Source of the DNA: Euperipatoides rowelli
Lineage: Eukaryota; Onychophora; Udeonychophora; Euonychophora; Peripatopsidae
NCBI GenBank assembly: GCA_003024985.2
Contig: PXIH01S0006270.1
DNA: 15,883 nucleotides
Strand: one strand, 5' to 3'
Shown: positions 9,636-15,883 of the stretch, one piece after another
Position numbering within the stretch: the stretch's first letter is position 1
Layout of the letters: each line of letters opens with the position of its first letter
Notes under the pieces: model-generated
Databases searched by the model: none
Told to the model about the DNA's origin: nothing
What the model saw: the letters and a program-made list of their open reading frames with translations, nothing else
Position numbers and translations under genes: made by a program

Positions 9636-10500
9636 CTAAAACCTCTCAAGGAGGCTGAGTAAATGTTCATCGTGCCAAATTTCACAAAAAGGAATCCAAA
9701 GCTCTCTGGCTACTTTTCCAAACATAAAATAATTTGTCATTATATCTAAATTTACATAACCAGATTCTAAAAAATACTGTAGCTTTTGTATCTGTGACTC
9801 CAGTTTGAGCTCATGGAGACAAAAATCTATCGGCGATGAAATATTTCCATGTTTAAATCTGATCCTACATATAACAAAGGGTGTTTCAATTTCAAATACA
9901 ACTGTTTCTAATTGCACATGAGTAAGACAAATATTTCCCAATAATTTCCTTAGAGATTGTATAACTAAATACACAAGTCGTTCATAAAAGTCTCCCATCC
10001 AAGATGCCATTTCTATGATAAATTTCAAGGTTATACCCTTTTGTGTACAATAATTTTTTGTTTCTTCATTAAAAATTTAATTTTTCCATGCCATATCAAT
10101 GACTAACTTATTAAGTTTGAATTTAGGAGCATTGTCAGTTAGGATCTGACATAGAATTCCTCTCCTTGCTATAAATCATCATAAACACATCAAAAATTCT
10201 ACTGCAGTCATATTTCCTACCAATTTTAAAGGAACTGCACTTACTACTAAATATGTGAAGAGGCAAATCCATACCTTGCATATATGGTTGTCTTATTTAA
10301 CATATAGAGGTCCCAAATAGTCCATCCCATTATGTCTGAATGGAGGTACAATAATGTAACATTTGACGGAGGCCAAGGTGGCATCTCTGGCATTCTGCAT
10401 GACCACCACCATTTTTTATTGCATCTGAAACATGATTTACATCAGCAACACCTTGAGATATCCAATACTCATATCTGATTTCCTTGGTAGAATTTTAATA
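9636..10500 (-). pseudogene. BEL/Pao integrase remnant
   Basis: Retroviral-type integrase catalyses insertion of element cDNA into the genome. The N-terminal zinc-binding region is only partly readable near 10,400-10,490 (YWISQGVADV, then a CxxC-like NARDA/ECQRC stretch). The catalytic core keeps all three acidic residues: Asp in MDYLGPLY (codon 10322-10320), Asp in LTDNAPKFKL (codon 10136-10134) and Glu in WMGDFYERLV (codon 9983-9981). About 10028-9636 is open for 130 codons without a break and covers the end of the core and the following helices (SLRKLLG, LTHVQLETVVFEIE). Upstream parts contain stops, including a double TGA before FIARRG. The expected Asn-Ser/Thr-Arg-Pro-Leu after EIE is eroded. 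Identification is secure; function is lost. Confidence 0.93.
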
Positions 10501-10928
10501 AGTTTTGCACTTTCTGCTAGCTATGCTTTTATTAATCTTCCACCTCATCTTAGAATCTGCTTTTCTTCCACTCACAGGCCAAGTTGATTTTTTAAATAAA
10601 TGTTCCTTCCCTTCAACCATGGCTATTATGACATCTCCCAGGTACTTCCTTTGTACATGTTTTCCCACAATTTCTTTGCATCCTCGTCAATTTTCTTATT
10701 GATTTTATAAATCTTGCTACCATTCAGTTGTTCTGATAAACCTTGACCAAGTAGCAAATCTATCTTCCTCTATACCAAATGGGGATGCGACTGTTCCTCC
10801 ACATTCCCTTTCTTTGACACGTCAATGGTCATGATTCAGGCTTCATAATATCCTAGCATCCCTGATTTCTTTCCCAATTGCTTCTTGCTCTTTATCTGGT
10901 TACAGTAGATTCATGTTTAGCCATCTTC
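10501..10928 (-). pseudogene. BEL/Pao spacer between RNase H and integrase, heavily decayed
   Basis: This lies between the LWWEGPQ motif, which ends the RNase H region, and the integrase zinc domain. In intact elements it codes for the linker and integrase N-terminus. Here only scattered residues are readable on the minus strand and no frame stays open for long. A plus-strand open frame at 10505-10702 (65 codons) is the antisense of this region and resembles nothing known, so I do not call it. Confidence 0.6.
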
Positions 10929-11600
10929 TCATAATTGAGGACCTTCCCACCAAAGCTTATTGTTGTATAGCTCTGATGCATATTTCCCCCTTTTAGCAAG
11001 ATCTTCTGGATTATTGTTAGAGGGGAGGTAATGAAATTTGATATCTGAATATTCTTTTATTTCATCTATTTTTCTTTCCACAAATAGTGATAATGTTTTC
11101 TTTGAAAATAACCAATGCAGCATTTGTTGTGAGTCTGTTCACAGAACCCTTTGGTTTATGGGTAAACCAAGTTCCCCCTCCCCCTTAAAATGAAGACAAT
11201 GTGTGTCGAGTAGTACCCTAAGCAACTCCAAATGTGTTATGGTGATATTTTTACCTGGGGCTAATCTAGTTCTAGAGAATAGTAAATGAACACAACAGTC
11301 TGAATGTGAAATAACTAAATATATAGCAGCAACATAAGAAGCACATCAGTGAAACAATGTAAATCGTATGCATGATTACTTTCAAACGCATCGCATAGAA
11401 ATTTTTTAATTAGCAAACTTTAGATAGGCTTTAATTGTTGTGCTATGCTTTGCCATGTAAAAAGTCTCTCCTGACTCACTTCTTTATCCCCCTCTATACC
11501 ATATTTCCTAATCAATTGAATAAAGAGCTTGGCTATCAATAATGTTGGAGCAAAGTATCCCAAATGATCAAATATCATTGTGATTGATCTTAATATTTTG
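10929..11600 (-). pseudogene. BEL/Pao Pao-domain and RNase H remnant
   Basis: The region begins with the connection segment (SITMIFDHLGYFAP, then AKLFIQLI, at about 11,511-11,590), characteristic of the Pao domain that follows the RT. RNase H, which removes RNA from RNA/DNA hybrids, shows its first catalytic Asp in LHCFTD (codon 11347-11345), an ITHLELL segment corresponding to the catalytic Glu strand, and Asp in TDSQQMLHWL (codon 11135-11133). The final stretch, 11123-10929, is open for 64 codons and includes FHYLPSNNNPEDLAKRG and the closing LWWEGPQL, hallmark motifs of this group. Between the first Asp and the Glu region the frame changes and stops occur. The identification rests on motif order and spacing. 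Confidence 0.92.
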
Positions 11601-12425
11601 TCTCTTTGTTGTATTCATACCATACTGATGATGTGAGAATTTATAATTGTCAAAGTATTTTGCTTCATATCTTAAAGGATTCCCAACACCTTTATTTGAT
11701 ATCCAACAATCCTATCAATGAAGGAATCTGTTTTACAAGCTCAGTAGAATTTGAAGCCCATTCATATACAGTATGTACATTCATGTTTGCATCATCAAAA
11801 ATTGATTTTTTTTTTTATAAAAATCAATTGTTCACTTTACCATATTTATTAAATCCTCTGATTATGCTATCCCCATAAATATCATTCAACAATTTTTTAG
11901 TTGTTTCAATCTCATACCACTTGAAATATTTAATTGTTGCACTCAATATTACCAAAAGGAACTCTTGCAAAATGATAAATTTGTATATTTTCCTGAATTT
12001 TTTGATGTCTGAGGTCCTTTAATAAAAGGAATCTATTGACATCTCTTTCACTTGGATGCAATCCTACCTGAAGAAAGACCTTTTCAATATATGCTACAAC
12101 AGTTTGTTACCTTATTCTGAATCACATAAGTAAACCACATATTTTTCAATCAAATTGGTGCTTGATAAAGACATTAATTTATGCTCTTTTACTTGCCATC
12201 TTAAACAATTTTTAAAGATGATGTCTTGGATGGATTAATCACCGCATGATTCGGAATGTAAAGTTTCTTTGAGTCTTGTTCAGTTTCTTTATCAACTATA
12301 TCTTTAACCCCTTTATTAAGTTAATCTTTAATTGTTGCATCATACTTTTAAGTAATGACAATTAATATGCCAAAGGTCAATTGATAATTTTCTTTCAATT
12401 TTTGTTCTAAACCTTTCCATGGCCA
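11600..12425 (-). pseudogene. BEL/Pao reverse transcriptase remnant with altered motif A
   Basis: The RT domain opens with NYQLTFG (near 12,390) and YIPNHAVINPS (about 12,230-12,260), as usual for BEL/Pao. Motif A reads VAYIEKVFLQVGLHPSERDV: the catalytic Asp that normally precedes Ile-Glu-Lys is Tyr (codon TAT at 12091-12089). Motif B-like RVPFG and SATIKYF follow after a frame change. Motif C reads IYGDSII (Asp codon 11871-11869), where Tyr-Val-Asp-Asp/Asn is expected, so Val became Gly. Further on are VYEWASNSTELVKQIPS and a VLGI segment. There are multiple in-frame stops and frame changes, plus a T/A homopolymer hairpin at 11800-11829. The enzyme is dead twice over: by frame breaks and by loss of a catalytic residue. 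Confidence 0.93.
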
Positions 12426-12429
12426 GGTT

Positions 12430-12974
12430 ACCAAATATCACATATTGTACCATTTAATTGTGCTATTAAAGATTTGGAGTATCTTGTCATAGCCATTTAC
12501 TTCATATCCATTCTTGAGTCCAATTGTCTGTACATCCCACCATTCCTTTTCATTAAATTGTTGTGGCATGACCTGGTCAATTTGGCCAAAAGGATAAATG
12601 TCATACTGTGTATTTTCTGAATATGTCAGACACCTAGTAGATGGAGTCAATTTAGCATTTTCTGCTGCACTTCTTCAACTCCTAATGATAACCCAATCAA
12701 ATCTCAGGTTTTATTTTTTTCTGACATAATGTCATTTCCTATAATCCTGTATTCGTCATTTTCCATTTGCTTATCAGCTAGTGCAATTATTTACACAGAT
12801 AAGTAAGTTTATATAAGTTGTTGTGGGACATCATTGGTATTAATATAATTGTTTTACGAATAATCTGAATTTCAACTTCCACTGTAGTAGTTTTGATGAT
12901 TTTAGACTTTTGGAATCCAAATTAAATACTGACAATGTCTTTATAGACTTTTTATTTAATTATAAGATATCTAC
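12430..12974 (-). pseudogene. BEL/Pao linker between protease and reverse transcriptase
   Basis: 12650-12438 is an open frame of 70 codons (TYSENTQYDIYPFGQIDQ, then WWDVQTIGL, then FNSTIKWYN). It occupies the position where BEL/Pao polyproteins have the segment joining protease to RT, and it runs directly in order into the LPWK-like LVTWPWKGLEQKLKENYQ at the start of the RT, although with a break after KWYNM. The stretch 12,660-12,974 is too degraded to align by eye. No separate enzymatic role is claimed. Confidence 0.7.
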
Positions 12975-13215
12975 CATACTTTCAGAAATATAACTGTATT
13001 GGCTCCCACTATCCAAATTTAATTTTGTTAAAGTCTCTTTCTTTACCACTCCTATTGTTTTTAATCATTGTTAGGGCTGTTTGTATTAATATTCTTTTCA
13101 CTACTGTCGGTAGTAAATTTTCTACCTCATTGGTGAATTCATCCTTTTGTTGTAGTCCTGATTCTATAGCAGCATCTACATTTTCCTGGCGATAGTTTGG
13201 GAACTTTTTGGTCAT
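12975..13215 (-). pseudogene. BEL/Pao aspartic protease remnant
   Basis: Retroviral-type aspartic protease that would process the polyprotein. The upstream part is open from 13215 to 13009 (…LLPTVVKRILIQTALTMIKN…GKERDF). A one-base frame change then leads into LDSGSQYSYISESMVDIL, which holds the active-site triad Asp-Ser-Gly (Asp codon 13013-13011). DSGSQ(x)SYI is the usual form in BEL/Pao, and the preceding (L/I)QTA segment is a typical first strand. A TAA stop follows soon after MVDIL, so the second half of the protease is not readable. Confidence 0.9.
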
Positions 13216-14500
13216 AAACTTCTATGATGATTTTGTTTCTGATAACAGTAAATACATTTTCAATTTATAATTCTTTTGCATATGTCTCAATTTTAGGCTT
13301 ATATAACTTGCCCCTTTTAATATTTGCTTTATTTCATTTATTGAAGCATATTTATAACATTGATCACTCCAGTGGGGTTTTTTTTTTTACGGTATATACA
13401 TCCTTTTTATATTTTTTTATTTTTGGTATTCATTGCTTCCCCTGAGAGGAGAATTTCAGTTATGGTTTGATTTGTTAACTCAATTTTATTTTGAAATTCA
13501 TTTGATAATCCACAAATTCTTTAGCAGCTATAATTTTTTTAATTTTTTCACATAATGCATGTACAGACACTATCTTTCTATTCTTCTAATTGTAATATAA
13601 TTTCCTTTGGAAGTTTAGACATTATCATAGAGGTAAAATAATAATGATTAACCTCTTCCCCCAAATGCTTCTAAAGAGTCAAATGTTTTTCTATGCAATC
13701 TGTCAGTTCCCACAGTCGATTAGTTTGATTTCTAGCTATAAAGAAATCCATTTTTTTTTCCATAGTGGCACTTTAATATACTAACAGCTACTTCGTAGTT
13801 TTCATAATTTTGTCAATTCTAATCCTAGAAAAAACACTTGTGGCTTCAACCGCCAATTGTACCTTCAAATAGTTTAATTTATCCACAGCCTTTAATGAAA
13901 TATTTTTATGTATGGATGTTTAGAATAAATCCCAAAATTATATCCATTTAAATATATTTCTGTTAAACTTTGAAAAATCTAATTTGAGAAGTCTAACATA
14001 ACAGACGATGATTATGATGATAAGCTTGCTCCAGGTTACCATTTCTTATTCATGTTTTATTGCATTTTCTCTTTTATTATTTCTTTTAATGTCATTTCCT
14101 TTTTAAGTTTGGTTATTCTGAGATTTTTTTTTCAAATTCTACACTGAGTTTTTCTTTTTGTGCCTATTTATTTAGCTTTTCAATTATTTCTTTTATGAAC
14201 AGTTCCAAGTCCATAATTGTATCATTATTTCTAACATTAATTCTTTGTTTTCTTCTACCTCTTCTAGAATTCAAGTTTATTCTATGTTATAAATTGCTGC
14301 TTTTTCAATTGCTTGTTTAACGCTTTATATGCAATAGCATTTTTGTGGTTTGACTAATTCACTGGCCAACAATTTTTTTTACTCTGCTGATTAAGATCTG
14401 ACACTTGTTTTAGACTAAATGTGGTAGCTGATTTCAAAAATCAAACTCATTTTTTTCTATTATGTCAAGTTTTTGTTCTATGATATACCGTGTTCATACC
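13216..14500 (-). pseudogene. BEL/Pao gag remnant with eroded zinc knuckles
   Basis: Gag forms the particle and binds element RNA. From N to C: a charged, probably coiled-coil segment near 14,190-14,300 (LEEVEENKELM, then MDLELFIKEIIEKLNK), then the conserved RLLKLDFSKFN...FKW...FWDLF (about 13,920-14,020), VDKLNYLKVQLAVEA (13,840-13,886), WELTDCIEKHL (about 13,700), SKLPKEIILQLEE (13,581-13,620) and a region ending in zinc knuckles. The knuckles are recognisable by HWSDQCYKYA (13,346-13,375) and SYISLKLRHMQKNYK, where at least two expected Cys are Ser or Tyr. Stops and frame changes run throughout. The gag start is uncertain; an ATG near 14,514 on the minus strand is one candidate. Confidence 0.9.
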
Positions 14501-14552
14501 ATTCTTTGCAAAAGCCACCATACAATTGCATGCCAATTGACATTTTTTGTTC

Positions 14553-15508
14553 TTAGAGTGCTAAAATAACATTTTATCATAACAGAGAAATGATATTGTA
14601 CTATACTTTAAGGTTGAGAGTGATTTAGTATATTGTCATGATGTGTCAGGATTGTAAAATCCAATGGGTGTGACAACTTATGATCCAAATTGGTGTCACT
14701 TGTTTTTGGATAGTTCAAAACGGAGCCTTAGGTGTTTGTAACTCCAGAATAAAAATTTGTATGGTTCAATTCCCCTTGGTCAATCAGTACATATGAAGAA
14801 AAAAATATGAAAACATTGAAACACTTCTGAATTTAATTGAATATGGCCACCAAAACTGGATCATCTNTGTTGATCTTAAAATGGTTAACTTTTTACTTAG
14901 TCAACAAATAAGCTATACTAAATATCTATGTTTCTTGTGCCTCAGGGATAGCAGGGCTAAGGACAAACATTGAACTCAGAAAAACTCACTGTTGATGACA
15001 TCCTTTATTAATGTTGGAGAAAGAAATGTCATAATACAACCTTTAATAGATAAAGAAAAAATAATTCCTTCTCTCCACATCAAACTAAGTATAATAAAGC
15101 AGTATGTTAAAGCTTCAGATATACAAGGTGACTGTTTAATTACATTTGTGCAAAATTTCCAGGCCTTAGTTATGAAAAAAATAAATAAAAGCTGGCATGT
15201 TTGATGGGCCACAAAAAAGTGGAAATTACAAAGATCTTGTTAAAACATTGCTTAAAGATTTTCATCGTGTGGGTTGCAACATGTACATAAAACTTCATTA
15301 TCTCAACAGCTATCTTGGTGAATTTGAAGAATTTCCTGAAAATTTAGGTGAGAGAAGTGATGAACAAGGTGAAAATTTTTATCAAGATATAAAAACTATG
15401 GAATAGCGATACCAAGGAAGGTGGGACACACATTTGATAACCGAGTACTGTTGGAGTATTCAAAGAGACGGTAAAAGTTTCAAACACTCCAGGAAGTGTT
15501 ACAAGTGA
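14553..15508 (+). pseudogene. Decayed transposase-like gene of an unnamed dispersed family
   Basis: A continuous protein homology can be followed by switching frames: FYHNRE, then FKVESDLVYCHDV, YDPNWCHLFLDSSKRSL, SIPLGQSVHMK, YENIETLLNLIEYGHQNW, VDLKMVNFLL, SYTKYLCFLCLRDSRAKDKH, GERNVI, SLHIKLSIIKQYVKASDI, GMFDGPQ, NMYIKLHYLNSYL, SDEQGENFYQDIKTME, RYQGRWDTHLITEYCWSIQRD. I know this as a multicopy, usually hypothetical, protein family in invertebrate genomes; I know of no function. Lesions: frame change near 14,604, TAA at 14655-57 and 14739-41, an extra A in the run at 14,799-14,805, TGA for the expected Trp at 14971-73, an extra A at about 15,187-15,190, and TAG at 15404-06 followed by 33 more matching codons to TGA at 15506. 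About 45 residues seem missing after GPQ. D14709, D14872 and a Glu at 15362 or 15371 could form a DDE set (inference). Confidence 0.88.
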
Positions 15509-15883
15509 AAATTCCTTCCATGAAAATCAGTCTAATTTATTAATGTCAAATTACTGCTAACCAGTTATTTTAAATTTGTTTGTGTCATATCATTTGCTGC
15601 TTAATCATTTTTTAGTGATTTCCTGAAAATGTGGGGTAGGCCTATGCTTTGGAGAAAAATATTGATATTATAGGCAAAAACCAATATTATTTTTGGATTC
15701 ACCATGTCAAAATTAGTGTAAAAAATTCTTCTAACCTTCTATTTTAAACTTATTTGTGTCATATCATTTAATATTTAACCCTTCTTTAGTGATTAGGCCA
15801 AAAAAAAAAAATCTTTTGTTTCGGGTAACCCGACCGACTGTCTTGAATTTGCGCCGACTGAAAAAAAAATGATAGCTATATTT
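15509..15883. other. Non-coding right flank with a GC-rich tail
   Basis: No coding region. Contains a pair of diverged direct repeats (entered separately), a TAGGCCTA-like word at 15,637, an A-rich run at about 15,800-15,811, and a GC-rich patch at 15,822-15,860 with an 11-bp palindrome CGGGTAACCCG (15,822-15,832) and the word CCGACTG twice (about 15,834 and 15,854). The patch is out of character with the rest of the window and may be the edge of another repeat that continues beyond the end. Confidence 0.55.
15544..15800 (+). repeat. Two diverged direct repeats of about 80-90 bp
   Basis: 15,544-15,620 and about 15,704-15,796 share, in order, TGTCAAA-ATTA, CTAACC, TATTTTAAA, TTTGTGTCATATCATTT and TTTAGTGATT, with the shared TGTGTCATAT word at 15,581 and 15,755 (offset 174). 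They are separated by an unrelated stretch of about 80 bases containing the TAGGCCTA word. They may be internal repeats in the untranslated region of the neighbouring transposon-like pseudogene, or a decayed tandem duplication. Confidence 0.75.

Larger units (their letters stand above)
9400..14500 (-). mobile_element. Degenerate BEL/Pao LTR retrotransposon, internal region
   Basis: The minus strand reads, in order from high to low coordinates, as gag, zinc-knuckle remnants, aspartic protease, reverse transcriptase, a Pao-type connection and RNase H, integrase, and a C-terminal tail. This order and the individual motifs (DSGSQ protease, ERDVNRFL in the RT, LWWEGPQ after RNase H, TDNAP and WMGDFYERLV in integrase) are those of BEL/Pao elements, a metazoan LTR group. 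Every domain is interrupted by stops or frame changes, so the copy is inactive and fairly old. No LTR pair was found. The 5' end, at about 14.5 kb, runs straight into an unrelated plus-strand pseudogene, so the element appears truncated there. Boundaries are approximate. Confidence 0.92.

Noticed and set aside
10505-10702. 65-residue plus-strand ORF
   Set aside because: Antisense of the BEL/Pao interdomain region, which has a consistent minus-strand explanation.
11800-11829. Hairpin with 11-base arms (AATTGATTTTT / AAAAATCAATT) as a regulatory structure
   Set aside because: It lies inside the reverse transcriptase remnant and arises from lengthened T/A runs in decayed coding sequence.
11606-11878. 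90-residue plus-strand ORF
   Set aside because: Antisense of the reverse transcriptase remnant, whose minus-strand motifs (EWASNSTELVKQIPS, YGDS) are clear.
13224-13445. 73-residue Phe/Leu-rich plus-strand ORF resembling a membrane protein
   Set aside because: Antisense of the gag zinc-knuckle region; T-rich composition explains the hydrophobic residues.
14976-15212. 78-residue minus-strand ORF
   Set aside because: Mirror of the plus-strand transposase-like pseudogene, which has strong motif support.

Overview
The window looks like AT-rich, gene-poor nuclear DNA from an invertebrate animal. It holds long tandem repeats, a decayed BEL/Pao LTR retrotransposon (a lineage found only in metazoans) and a decayed copy of a dispersed multicopy coding family that I recall from arthropods, cnidarians and other invertebrates. 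I see no bacterial-style gene organisation, no intact host gene, and no tRNA, rRNA or CRISPR. The phylum cannot be settled from this sequence; an arthropod such as a crustacean or chelicerate is a guess.

Layout, left half: 1-583 is featureless AT-rich DNA. 584-1360 is a 15-bp minisatellite that carries about 22 exact TGAGTCA heptamers and happens to be open in both directions. 1361-2327 is non-coding with one stray minisatellite unit. 2328-3475 is a 30-bp satellite with a TATAAAG core in nearly every unit. 3476-4723 is non-coding, with a slightly GC-richer block at about 3.81-4.30 kb. A perfect 27-bp palindrome (4724-4750) sits ten bases before a 4.2-kb AGT-rich array (4760-8985) built of roughly 27-36 bp units.

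Right half: from about 9.40 to 14.5 kb the minus strand holds a degenerate BEL/Pao polyprotein in canonical order: gag, zinc knuckles, aspartic protease, reverse transcriptase, RNase H, integrase, C-terminal tail. It is broken by many stops and frameshifts, the motif-A catalytic Asp of the RT is replaced by Tyr, and no LTR pair is visible. Almost touching its gag end, and on the opposite strand, is a second pseudogene (14.56-15.51 kb). It becomes readable only by following three frames, and it belongs to an unnamed family with a possible DDE/RNase-H-like pattern and a CxxC...H motif. Past it are two diverged copies of a roughly 80-bp repeat and a short GC-rich tail.

Nothing here looks like a working pathway. 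The window reads as satellite-rich, transposon-graveyard sequence. The items most worth checking are the unnamed transposase-like family, the AP-1-like and TATA-like repeat arrays, and the head-to-head junction of the two broken elements at about 14.5 kb.
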